Below, in pieces: positions 1-6,469 of a stretch of DNA of 13,479 bases. The position numbers and the translations under genes were made by a program. The stretch is from the NCBI GenBank assembly GCA_007120055.1, contig SKOL01000178.1, forward strand, positions 1 through 13,479, written 5' to 3'. The number at the start of each line of letters is the position of its first letter. Positions within the stretch are counted from its first letter, which is position 1. Source of the stretch: Anaerobacillus sp. GTDB taxonomy: Bacteria > Bacillota > Bacilli > Bacillales_H > Anaerobacillaceae. The notes beneath the pieces are model-generated. The model had not been told where the DNA came from. It saw nothing but the letters and a program-made list of their open reading frames with translations, and searched no databases.

Positions 1-1121
1 ATAGAGAAAATGAAGGTGACTTTGTTGCTTTAGCAGAAAAAGCAACACCTGAAGTGATAAATTTTATGATTACACATGGTCGTGGTCTTGTATGCGCACC
101 GATCACTGAAGATAGAGCAAAGCAGCTAGAATTACTCCCAATGGTTGATCATAACACAGACCCACACGGGACAGCATTTACAGTTAGTGTTGATCACAAA
201 ACAAACACAACAGGAATATCTGCTCATGAGCGTTCTGACACTGTTCTTGCTTTAATTGACGATCACTCAAAAGGAAGTGACTTTAAAAAGCCTGGTCATA
301 TTTTTCCGCTAGTCGCAAAAGATGGTGGAGTTTTAAGACGAGCAGGCCATACTGAAGCTGCTGTTGATTTAGCAAGGTTATCTGGGGCTAAACCAGCTGG
401 AGTTATATGTGAGATCATTAAGGAAGATGGAACGATGGCAAGAGTTCCTGATTTAAGGAAAATTGCTGACGAACATGACTTGAAGATGATTACAATTAAA
501 GATTTAATTCAATATCGAAATCGTAAAGATAAGTTAGTAAATCGCGAAGTAGAAATTACATTACCGACTGAATATGGAACATTTAAAGCCTTTGGATACT
601 CGAATATTATTGATGGAAAAGAAAATGTTGCTTTAGTAAAAGGTGACATTTCGCCAGACGAACCTACTTTAGTGCGTGTTCATTCTGAATGTTTAACGGG
701 TGATGTATTTGCTTCATTCCGCTGTGATTGCGGCCCGCAACTTCATGCTGCTCTAGATCAAATAGAGAAAGAAGGAAAGGGTATTCTTCTTTATATGCGA
801 CAAGAAGGAAGAGGAATTGGGTTGTTAAACAAGATGAAAGCATACAAGCTTCAAGAGGAAGGCTTCGATACGGTCGAAGCGAATGAAAAGTTAGGTTTTG
901 CCCCAGATTTACGTGATTATGGGATTGGAGCTCAAATATTAAGAGACCTTGGCGTAAGGAAAATGAAGCTACTTACTAATAATCCAAGGAAAATAAAAGG
1001 ATTAAAGGGCTATGACCTTGAAGTAGTAGACCGAGTACAGCTTCAGCTACCACACAATATTAATAACGAAAAATATTTACGTGCCAAACAACAGAAGCTA
1101 GGCCATATGCTTCACTTTTAG
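1..1121 (+). CDS. ribBA: Bifunctional 3,4-dihydroxy-2-butanone 4-phosphate synthase / GTP cyclohydrolase II (5' partial)
   Basis: Cytoplasmic bifunctional enzyme of riboflavin synthesis. The N-terminal domain turns ribulose 5-phosphate into 3,4-dihydroxy-2-butanone 4-phosphate; the C-terminal domain opens GTP. The gene runs in from the left edge: the frame is open from base 3 and begins RENEGDF, the acidic DHBP-synthase active-site loop. By comparison with B. subtilis RibA (about 398 residues) only about 25 residues are missing, so the GTG at 54 is internal and not the start. GHTEAAVDL (about 345-371) is a second DHBP motif. The cyclohydrolase II zinc site is seen as Cys codons at 690, 723 and 729 (CLTGDVF..RCDCG), followed by RQEGRGIG (798-821) and LLTNNPRKI. 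Both halves look intact. It would normally be co-transcribed with ribH, but here a 261-bp spacer with a strong hairpin lies between them. Confidence 0.97.
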   Translation, partial: RENEGDFVALAEKATPEVINFMITHGRGLVCAPITEDRAKQLELLPMVDHNTDPHGTAFTVSVDHKTNTTGISAHERSDTVLALIDDHSKGSDFKKPGHIFPLVAKDGGVLRRAGHTEAAVDLARLSGAKPAGVICEIIKEDGTMARVPDLRKIADEHDLKMITIKDLIQYRNRKDKLVNREVEITLPTEYGTFKAFGYSNIIDGKENVALVKGDISPDEPTLVRVHSECLTGDVFASFRCDCGPQLHAALDQIEKEGKGILLYMRQEGRGIGLLNKMKAYKLQEEGFDTVEANEKLGFAPDLRDYGIGAQILRDLGVRKMKLLTNNPRKIKGLKGYDLEVVDRVQLQLPHNINNEKYLRAKQQKLGHMLHF

Positions 1122-1162
1122 GTGAATTTAGAATTGTAAATTTCAAAATTTAAAATTTAAAA

Positions 1163-1297
1163 TTAGTGAGGGTTTTGCTTCGTAGTTTTTGTTATGAGAA
1201 AAGGCGGATGATTTCGTGAACGAACGTCTGAGATTCGCGAGAAGGTCACGGTGAAGTGAAGGAAATCATCCGCCTTTTTTATTCTAGATAGTGACGA
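1163..1297. repeat. Hairpin repeat element, copy A
   Basis: This element fills most of the ribBA-ribH spacer. It is related along its length to the stretch at 8731-8872. Shared blocks are GCTTCGT on the left, AAAAGGCGG starting the stem, the exact internal blocks CGTCTGAGATTCG and AGAAGGTCA, CCG.CTTTT closing the stem, and a TAGAT.G.GACG tail. The stem bases differ between copies but stay paired. Element ends are uncertain by several bases. A small open frame on the minus strand over this copy has a peptide like one over the other copy, which reflects the shared repeat rather than a gene. Confidence 0.8.
1199..1280 (+). terminator. Terminator-like hairpin between ribBA and ribH (part of repeat copy A)
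   Basis: AAAAGGCGGATGATTTC (1199-1215) is perfectly complementary to 1262-1278, giving a 17-bp stem with a 46-nt loop and a run of six Ts at 1275-1280. It could end or attenuate ribBA transcription before ribH, or stabilise a processed mRNA end. The loop is long for a classical terminator, so the effect is uncertain. Confidence 0.55.
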
Positions 1298-1382
1298 GTA
1301 TAAAGTCATGTTAGCTTTATATGTAAGTTTAAATTTTGAATTACCGAATGAAAATAAATTAGGATATTTGGAGGAGAAGAAC

Positions 1383-1850
1383 ATGGGAAACATTTATGAA
1401 GGAAATTTAGTAGGTTCAGGTTTAAAAGTAGGAATTGTTGTTGGGAGGTTTAACGAATTTATTACGAGTAAGCTATTAGGAGGAGCGGAGGATGCCCTAA
1501 AACGTCACGGAGTTGACGAAGCTGATGTTGATATCGCATGGGTACCAGGTGCTTATGAAATACCACTAATTGCTAAAAAGATGGCAAACTCTAAAAAATA
1601 TGATGCAGTAATTACTTTGGGAACTGTTATTCGTGGTTCTACACCACACTTTGACTATGTTTGTAGTGAGGTTTCAAAAGGAGTTGCTTCTATTAGCCTC
1701 CAAAATGATATTCCAGTCATTTTCGGAGTACTTACAACAGATACAATTGAACAAGCGATTGAACGAGCTGGAACAAAAGCAGGGAATAAAGGCTGGGAAG
1801 CGGCGGCTGCTGCGATTGAAATGGCTAACTTAACACGTTCTTTCGAATAA
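1383..1850 (+). CDS. ribH: 6,7-dimethyl-8-ribityllumazine synthase (beta subunit of riboflavin synthase)
   Basis: Cytoplasmic enzyme that condenses the ribityl-diaminopyrimidine with dihydroxybutanone phosphate (the RibBA product) to make lumazine, the substrate of riboflavin synthase. Family members form 60-subunit capsids in Bacillus. The 155-residue product has the expected length (154 in B. subtilis). Visible motifs are VVGRFN (19-24), WVPGAYEIP (53-61), ITLGTVIRG (77-85) with the catalytic His at 89 in TPHFDY, and the C-terminal AGTKAGNKG and AAIEMANL segments. The ATG at 1383 is chosen because GGAGGAG lies at 1370-1376 with a 6-base gap; the open frame continues upstream to 1308 but without family similarity. 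A rho-independent terminator follows directly. Confidence 0.97.
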   Translation: MGNIYEGNLVGSGLKVGIVVGRFNEFITSKLLGGAEDALKRHGVDEADVDIAWVPGAYEIPLIAKKMANSKKYDAVITLGTVIRGSTPHFDYVCSEVSKGVASISLQNDIPVIFGVLTTDTIEQAIERAGTKAGNKGWEAAAAAIEMANLTRSFE

Positions 1851-1860
1851 AAAAATATTT

Positions 1861-1941
1861 AGAGGATGTTATATGCGATTGAAGTATCATCATCATAGTA
1901 ACAACGTGATGAATGCAATGGAACATCCTCTTTTATTTTTT
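1861..1941 (+). terminator. Terminator after ribH
   Basis: AGAGGATGTT (1861-1870) pairs perfectly with AACATCCTCT (1922-1931), with further weaker pairing inside (ATCATCATC against GTGATGAAT). A T-rich tail follows. It starts 10 bases past the ribH stop and separates ribH from ribT. Confidence 0.75.
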
Positions 1942-1953
1942 CAAAAAGATATT

Positions 1954-1982
1954 TTCACCCTTCAGGCTTTTCGTAGTATAAT
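1954..1982 (+). promoter_or_regulatory. Candidate sigma-A promoter for ribT
   Basis: TTCACC (1954-1959), a 17-base spacer and a perfect TATAAT (1977-1982) lie just after the ribH terminator. This gives a leader of about 90 bases before ribT. A second TATAAT at 2058-2063 lacks a good -35 and lies too close to the start codon to be preferred. Confidence 0.6.
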
Positions 1983-2080
1983 ATGAATAAACTGAGCTTA
2001 TAAAACATATGATTGCATTTAGGTGAATCATTTTACTTTGTGTAATTTTTTTACGAATATAATATAAAGAGGGATGTTAC

Positions 2081-2437
2081 ATGTTAATAAAATATAAAAG
2101 CAGTTATGAAAAAATTTCTATGGGACTTCTTGCCTTTATGCCTGAAGAAAAAAATGTAAAAAAGCTGCAACAAAAAATAAAAAAGTATGAAGAAGATCCT
2201 CGTTGGCAGCTCTATTTATGGAAAGAAGACGAAGATATTGTCGGAATTGTAGGGGTTTCTTTATTGGAAGATGATACTGTACAACTAAATCATATTTCTG
2301 TAAATCCTTCTTTTAGAGAAGAAGGGATAGGAAAAGAGATGATCTCAGCCTTACAAGAAATTTATAATGGGAAACTTGTACCAAGTGTCCAGACAGCTTT
2401 ATTTTTTGCGAAATGTGATTCTGATAACTGTGAGTAA
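2081..2437 (+). CDS. ribT: RibT, GNAT-family acetyltransferase-like protein
   Basis: Small GNAT-fold protein long associated with the rib operon of Bacillus; its substrate is not firmly established, and the link to riboflavin rests on gene position. The opening MLIKYKSSYEKISMGLL and the LYLWKEDEDIVG segment match B. subtilis RibT closely. Motif A of the acetyl-CoA site is visible as HISVNPSFREEGIGKEM (71-87). At 118 residues it is slightly shorter than the roughly 124 of B. subtilis, with a divergent C-terminus (LFFAKCDSDNCE). It is separated from ribH by a terminator and 230 bp and appears to have its own promoter. Its stop codon directly abuts the stop codon of the convergent DUF309 gene, with no terminator between. 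Confidence 0.92.
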   Translation: MLIKYKSSYEKISMGLLAFMPEEKNVKKLQQKIKKYEEDPRWQLYLWKEDEDIVGIVGVSLLEDDTVQLNHISVNPSFREEGIGKEMISALQEIYNGKLVPSVQTALFFAKCDSDNCE

Positions 2438-2950
2438 CTAACGGTTTCTTTTCCTATTAAGTTGCTGTTTGCGTTCTTCAATAATTTGTGAGCGGTCTCT
2501 TAATTTATGTTTGTCGATAAGCTCAATTGATACTTTAATATTTTTCTCACCCCAAGATCGCCCTTTTTCTTGGGACTTTTTCTTACAATATTCAATAACG
2601 GTTGGATCGTTAAGCGGAATCGATAATGAGTAATAAGGTAGCTGCTTCTTTATTTCAATTTGCTTAGCATACAATAAATCCATTAATTTAGTTTCATTAA
2701 TGCCTAGTTCCGCTAATTTTCCCTTTTCTTCTTTTAAAATTTTTATAGCTCCCATTAATTGTTTATTTGCCCCTTTAAAGTTACCTCGTCTATGATGGTA
2801 CATAGCAACAGCCAGTTGGATGAGCCCTACCCAAACTTTATTCGCTTTCCCTTCCTGTTTCCAATGTTCTTCAAGAGCCTCATGACACTCAAAGTAATCA
2901 CGAAAACTATGGAAATAAACTAGATAATCAATATATGCTTTTGGATACAT
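2438..2950 (-). CDS. ypuF: DUF309 family protein (YpuF-like)
   Basis: A 170-residue, largely helical soluble protein of unknown function. The family signature is visible near the N-terminus: FECHEALEEHW (20-30) followed by VGLIQLAVAMYHHRRGN (41-57). These conserved His, Glu and Arg residues suggest a ligand or metal site, but no activity is established. The start is supported by AAGGAG seven bases upstream of the ATG. In B. subtilis the homologous gene lies at the same place, between ribT and scpA, but as I recall in the same direction as its neighbours. Here it is inverted, convergent with ribT and divergent from scpA. The C-terminus is very basic (ERKQQLNRKRNR). Confidence 0.88.
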   Translation of the reverse strand: MYPKAYIDYLVYFHSFRDYFECHEALEEHWKQEGKANKVWVGLIQLAVAMYHHRRGNFKGANKQLMGAIKILKEEKGKLAELGINETKLMDLLYAKQIEIKKQLPYYSLSIPLNDPTVIEYCKKKSQEKGRSWGEKNIKVSIELIDKHKLRDRSQIIEERKQQLNRKRNR

Positions 2951-3087
2951 TTGATTTCTCCTTCCAATGTCATCTATTTAATTAATATAACATATGTAGT
3001 ATACAGAAGCTTTCATAGTAACTCGTTAGGTGTGGATGGATTAAGTCTCGTTAGCGCTTTTGTTCTAAGATAAGAAAGCATAAATTT

Positions 3088-3150
3088 ATGAACTTTGGCA
3101 GTTGTCTAGCTCCGGCGCCTGCGCTTTTCTTGTTGAAATAAAAAGTTCAT
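3088..3150. repeat. Inverted repeat enclosing a short copy of a GC-rich dispersed repeat
   Basis: ATGAACTTT (3088-3096) pairs perfectly with AAAGTTCAT (3142-3150). Between the arms lies TCTAGCTCC followed by GGCGCCTGCGCTTTTCTT (3114-3131), much richer in GC than the surroundings. The same core occurs at 9372-9390 with one inserted T. I recall the phrase TCTAGCTCC.GCGCC...GCGCTTTTC as a common intergenic repeat in Bacillaceae genomes; this would be an internally deleted copy. It sits in the 312-bp divergent spacer between the DUF309 gene and scpA. Confidence 0.6.
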
Positions 3151-3165
3151 TCATACTGTCATATA

Positions 3166-3194
3166 TTCTGATAGGCAGTTTAATATGTTATAAT
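3166..3194 (+). promoter_or_regulatory. Candidate extended -10 promoter for scpA-scpB
   Basis: TATAAT at 3189-3194 is preceded by TG one base upstream (TGTTATAAT), an extended -10 element. The -35 candidate TTCTGA (3166-3171), 17 bases away, is poor, as is usual with extended -10 promoters. The start codon of scpA is 68 bases downstream of the -10. Confidence 0.55.
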
Positions 3195-3262
3195 ATTATA
3201 TTGGATGTGTTTTAATAAGTTATGTTTCGTAAAACAATAAAGTAATCGAAAATGGTGGAATT

Positions 3263-4027
3263 ATGGATATATATAATGTGAAATTAGATGCCTTTGAAGG
3301 TCCTCTAGATTTACTCCTTCATTTAATTACAAAAGCTGAAGTTGATATATATGATATACCGTTAGCAAAAATTACCGATCAGTATATGAATTATATTCAT
3401 ACGATGCAAATATTAGAATTAGATGTAGCTAGTGAATATTTAGTAATGGCAGCAACATTACTCGCTATTAAAAGTAAAATGCTGTTACCTAAGCAGGAAG
3501 AAGAATTATTTAATGATGAACACGATTTTGTTGAAGAAGAAGATCCTCGAGAAGAACTGATGAATCGCTTAATTGAATACCGGCGTTATAAAGGAGCGGC
3601 GGAAACGTTAAAAGAGAAAGAGAAAGAGCGCGGGTTGATTTATAGCAGAACACCTAGCGATCTAAGCCCTTATGTGGAAGAAGTAAAACAAGAACCACAA
3701 AAATTTAATGCAAGTATTTATGATATGATTGATGCTTTTAATCAATTACTAAAACGCAAACAGCAAAAAATTCCGAGAAAAACCAAAATAAATAGAGAAG
3801 ATTTTCCGATTGAAAAAAGGATGGAAGAGATAATTGAACAGCTTAATCAAATGAATGGAAAAACGTCATTTTATCAGTTATTTCACTATCAAGAACGTGG
3901 GCAATTAATCGTCACTTTTTTAGCAGTTTTAGAGCTCATGAAAGCACAAAAAATCATTTGTAAACAAAACAATAATTTTAGCGATATTTCAGTATGTAGA
4001 TGGGAGGAAGAAACTTTTGTTAAATGA
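3263..4027 (+). CDS. scpA: Segregation and condensation protein A (kleisin)
   Basis: Kleisin subunit of the SMC-ScpA-ScpB condensin that compacts and separates replicated chromosomes. The 254-residue product has the family length (about 250). The N-terminal helical domain that contacts the SMC neck opens with FEGPLDLLLHLI (11-22). The acidic linker (75-95) and basic middle region are typical, and the C-terminal winged helix that binds the SMC head spans about 185-254, with GQLIVTFLAVLELMK (213-227). GGTGG lies a few bases before the ATG. The last codons overlap scpB by 11 bases, which implies translational coupling. Confidence 0.97.
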   Translation: MDIYNVKLDAFEGPLDLLLHLITKAEVDIYDIPLAKITDQYMNYIHTMQILELDVASEYLVMAATLLAIKSKMLLPKQEEELFNDEHDFVEEEDPREELMNRLIEYRRYKGAAETLKEKEKERGLIYSRTPSDLSPYVEEVKQEPQKFNASIYDMIDAFNQLLKRKQQKIPRKTKINREDFPIEKRMEEIIEQLNQMNGKTSFYQLFHYQERGQLIVTFLAVLELMKAQKIICKQNNNFSDISVCRWEEETFVK

Positions 4028-4604
4028 AATGGAAATGAAAGCAATTATTGAAGGCCTTCTTTTTATTTCTGGTGAAGAAGGGATTGACGAGAAACAAATT
4101 GCTGATGTTCTGCAGATTGATATTGTAATAGTCAAAGAGTTACTTTCAAATTTAATCGAACAATATAGGAGCGAAACTCGTGGAATGCAAATTGTAGAAT
4201 TAGCTGGTGTTTATCAATTGACGACGAAACAAGAGCATGCTCCATATTTTAAAAGATTAATTAATTCACCTAACTCTGCAACATTATCGCAAGCAGCACT
4301 AGAAACTTTGGCAATTGTCGCTTATAAACAACCGATAACGAGAGCGGAAATTGAAGAGATCAGAGGTGTTAAATCAGAGCGCCCTATTCAATCACTTGTA
4401 TCAAAGGTGTTAGTGAAGGAAGTGGGTAGAGTTGAGGGGACAGGACGAGCTATACTGTACGGAACAACGAATGATTTTTTAGATCATTTTGGATTGAAGT
4501 CCTTAAGAGAACTACCTCCACTTCCAGAAAAGGAAGATGATACAGCACTAGAAGAAGCTGACTTATTTTTTCAACGTCTTCAAGAAAATTTAGTTGATAA
4601 TTAA
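4017..4604 (+). CDS. scpB: Segregation and condensation protein B
   Basis: Dimeric winged-helix protein that binds the middle of ScpA in the SMC condensin complex. The product is 195 residues, close to 197 in B. subtilis. Family landmarks are KAIIEGLLFISGEEG (8-22), YQLTTKQEHAPYFKRL (66-81), the highly conserved LAIVAYKQPITRAEIEEIRG (98-117) and GRAILYGTT (143-151). The start is taken as TTG at 4017, inside the end of scpA, because GGGAGG at 4002-4007 is spaced for it; the in-frame ATG at 4029 would lie over 20 bases away. A rare start plus overlap fits expression tied to scpA. Confidence 0.95.
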   Translation: MLNEMEMKAIIEGLLFISGEEGIDEKQIADVLQIDIVIVKELLSNLIEQYRSETRGMQIVELAGVYQLTTKQEHAPYFKRLINSPNSATLSQAALETLAIVAYKQPITRAEIEEIRGVKSERPIQSLVSKVLVKEVGRVEGTGRAILYGTTNDFLDHFGLKSLRELPPLPEKEDDTALEEADLFFQRLQENLVDN

Positions 4605-4641
4605 ACAAAATGTGAGAAAAGTTTGATTATTTGATTAGATT

Positions 4642-4672
4642 TTCACAGTTCGCTTACTTTTTATCGTATAAT
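4642..4672 (+). promoter_or_regulatory. Candidate sigma-A promoter for ypuI
   Basis: A perfect TATAAT at 4667-4672 lies 65 bases before the ypuI start. The best -35, TTCACA (4642-4647), has a 19-base spacer, longer than ideal, so the site is plausible rather than certain. Confidence 0.4.
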
Positions 4673-4736
4673 AGAGTAAATTGTTGATGATCTATTAATT
4701 TTATCTCATTTTTACAAATTATTTAGGGGGATTTTT

Positions 4737-5228
4737 ATGGGTAATAGTCTTGTGAAAGGACAAATTACATTAGCGAACGAAATGCTAGCAAAAATAAGTG
4801 CAACTGTAAGTGAGTATTTGAATGAAGTAACGATATCGAATTTAAACGCTGAAAAACAGGAACCAAAAGAAGGTTATTATCGTGAACTTTTAGCTTCTTT
4901 AAGAAGAGTTAATGTATTTTGTGATGAAGGAAAAAGTTCTTGTGAAATCATTTTAAACAGTAATACCTTTCGTAAAGTAGCTGCAGAAAAAACCCTTTTT
5001 TGGATTTATCATAATTGTGTTGAAGAGTTCTTCAACCCTAGAATCGAAAATTGGTATGAAGATAGTAGAGCGGCATACACAGGAAGGAATGCGATTAAAT
5101 TTGCCTACCCTGTTCCTACCTCGTTAAAAGAAATGGTGTCTAGTATTGAAGGACCATTTCAGTTAATTCGTGAGGAACTTGAATATTATGAAACAGATTA
5201 TCGTACAAAAATGATCCAAACGAAATAA
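4737..5228 (+). CDS. ypuI: DUF3907 family protein (YpuI-like)
   Basis: A 163-residue soluble protein of unknown function, conserved downstream of scpB in Bacillus. Similarity to B. subtilis YpuI is clear in FRKVAAEKTLFWIYHNCVEEFF (two adjoining blocks, 78-99), SRAAYTGRNAIKF (110-122) and the C-terminal EELEYYETDYRTKMI. The predicted fold is mostly helical, with no signal peptide or membrane segment. AGGGGG (4725-4730) gives a good ribosome binding site. It stands 132 bp after scpB with its own promoter candidate and a strong terminator after it, so it may be a single-gene unit. It marks the right edge of the conserved rib-scp series; in B. subtilis dacB comes next. Confidence 0.93.
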   Translation: MGNSLVKGQITLANEMLAKISATVSEYLNEVTISNLNAEKQEPKEGYYRELLASLRRVNVFCDEGKSSCEIILNSNTFRKVAAEKTLFWIYHNCVEEFFNPRIENWYEDSRAAYTGRNAIKFAYPVPTSLKEMVSSIEGPFQLIREELEYYETDYRTKMIQTK

Positions 5229-5240
5229 ACTAGTGATCGA

Positions 5241-5286
5241 AGGGGTTGTCCCATAAGTGTCTAACATTTATGGGGCAGCCTCTTTT
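5241..5286 (+). terminator. Terminator after ypuI
   Basis: AGGGGTTGTCCCATAA (5241-5256) pairs with TTATGGGGCAGCCTCT (5268-5283), a 16-bp stem with a few G-T wobbles and an 11-base loop, followed by TTTT. It begins 12 bases after the ypuI stop. Confidence 0.85.
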
Positions 5287-5316
5287 GTATGAAAAAGTCC
5301 GGCATTTATTTTCTTT

Positions 5317-5345
5317 GCACTAATGTCCTTTGCGAGCATATAGTA
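5317..5345 (+). promoter_or_regulatory. Candidate sigma-K (mother-cell) promoter for the superoxide dismutase gene
   Basis: GCAC (5317-5320), a 16-base spacer and CATATAGTA (5337-5345) match the sigma-K pattern (AC-type -35, CATAnnnTA -10). The -10 lies 58 bases before the start codon. A weaker sigma-A reading (TTGCGA, then TAATCT) is also possible, so the assignment is inference from one sequence. Confidence 0.4.
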
Positions 5346-5402
5346 AAACGAGGTAATCTGCGGAGATGCGATAAAATTTATGATAATTAATGGAGGGGAA
5401 AA

Positions 5403-6299
5403 ATGGAACAGTTACAACGACTACAGTATTATAATGAATTGTTAGCATGGTCTAACAACTTAATAATGAGTGATGGAATAGCCGAACATCGAAGTCATTT
5501 ATATAGTAAAGTGAAAAAATTTGAAGACAGCTTATTAAGAGTTAATAAAGAACGTCTTTCTAATGAAGATATTTTCAAGTTTTCGAAAATTGCAGATGAA
5601 ATTTATCGCGAATTTAATTACAATGATCTGTTCATTGATGAAAGTAGCCTTGTTGTAAAAAGGAAAGAAGGAGAAGTAAAAAGGGTACCTATTGGAGAAC
5701 ATCGCTTACCACCATTACCATATGCTTATAATGCCCTTGAGCCTTATATTGATGAAGAAATCATGCGCTTACATCACTCAGAACATCATAACAGTTATAT
5801 TGAAGGTTTAAATAAAGCAGAAAAGGAAATGGAAAAAGCGCGAAGAAAAAATAATTTTGACTTAATTAAACATTGGCAAAGAGAAGCGGCCTTTAACGGT
5901 GCAGGTCATTATTTGCATACAATATTTTGGAATTCGATGAGTCCGAAAGGTGGTGGAAACCCTAGAGGATCTCTTGCCGAACAGATCAATACAGATTTTG
6001 TAAGCTTTGATCGTTTTAAAGAACATTTTTCAGAATCGGCTAAAAATGTTGAGGCAGTAGGTTGGGCAATTTTAGTTTGGGCACCTCAAGCAAGACGATT
6101 AGAAATATTACAAGCAGAAAAACATCAAAACTTAAGCCAATGGGATGTTGTTCCTCTATTACCATTAGATGTTTGGGAGCATGCTTATTATTTACAATAC
6201 AAAAATAATAGAGGTCTATATGTCGATAATTGGTGGAACGTTGTTGATTGGAACTATGTGAGTGATCGCTTCCAAAAAGCAAAGCAATTGCAGTGGTGA
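5403..6299 (+). CDS. Superoxide dismutase (Mn/Fe family) with a long N-terminal extension
   Basis: Catalyses conversion of superoxide to oxygen and hydrogen peroxide. The C-terminal 200 residues are a full Mn/Fe SOD: RLPPLPYAYNALEPYID (101-117), metal ligands His124 (LHHSEHH), His172 (HYLHTIFW), and Asp256 and His260 (LDVWEHAYYLQ), gateway His128 and Tyr132, and the terminal WNVVDW. Gly168 at the position of E. coli MnSOD Gly77, with Gln242 near the position of Gln146, points to the Mn-type arrangement. Residues 1-100 are a charged helical extension with no signal peptide; similar long SODs (SodF type, about 280 residues) occur in Bacillus. TGGAGGGG precedes the ATG. It has its own promoter candidate and faces a convergent phosphodiesterase gene. 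Which metal is used is not settled by sequence. Confidence 0.92.
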   Translation: MEQLQRLQYYNELLAWSNNLIMSDGIAEHRSHLYSKVKKFEDSLLRVNKERLSNEDIFKFSKIADEIYREFNYNDLFIDESSLVVKRKEGEVKRVPIGEHRLPPLPYAYNALEPYIDEEIMRLHHSEHHNSYIEGLNKAEKEMEKARRKNNFDLIKHWQREAAFNGAGHYLHTIFWNSMSPKGGGNPRGSLAEQINTDFVSFDRFKEHFSESAKNVEAVGWAILVWAPQARRLEILQAEKHQNLSQWDVVPLLPLDVWEHAYYLQYKNNRGLYVDNWWNVVDWNYVSDRFQKAKQLQW

Positions 6300-6335
6300 T
6301 CGTTAAGAAACAAGCCGTTTTTCTGGGGAAATAAT

Positions 6336-6455
6336 AGTCGGTCAGGGTGTATTAGTAGTGTCAGTTCATTACAGAATAACTATAGACATCTTTAAAATAA
6401 GACTATATTTATTGCTACTAGGACTGCACTTTGTGTAAAGCCCCGACCGACTTTT
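6336..6455. terminator. Long imperfect palindrome between convergent genes, possible bidirectional terminator
   Basis: AGTCGGTCAGGG (6336-6347) pairs with CCCCGACCGACT (6441-6452) with one mismatch. Inside, TAGTAG pairs with CTACTA, and TATAG (6381-6385) pairs with CTATA (6403-6407). The whole 117 bp folds back on itself between the ends of the sod gene and the minus-strand phosphodiesterase gene. TTTT follows on the plus strand. It could stop transcription from both sides or be a small palindromic repeat. Confidence 0.45.
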
Positions 6456-6469
6456 AAGTAGTTTGAAAC

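Noticed and set aside
1122..1382. Possible FMN riboswitch before ribH
   Set aside because: The FMN element normally precedes the whole rib operon and has a multi-branched conserved core. Here there is one long hairpin shared with a distant unrelated spacer.
1308..1382. Longer ribH from ATG 1308
   Set aside because: The extra 25 residues have no family similarity and lack a ribosome binding site, while GGAGGAG directly precedes ATG 1383.
1163..1393. Small open frame on the minus strand between ribBA and ribH
   Set aside because: It lies over repeat copy A; its peptide resembles that of another small frame over copy B, which comes from the shared repeat. No ribosome binding site supports it.
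4610..4647. Possible terminator after scpB (TGTGAGAAAA with TTTTCACA)
   Set aside because: The stem is short, has a bulge, lacks a T run and overlaps the ypuI promoter candidate.
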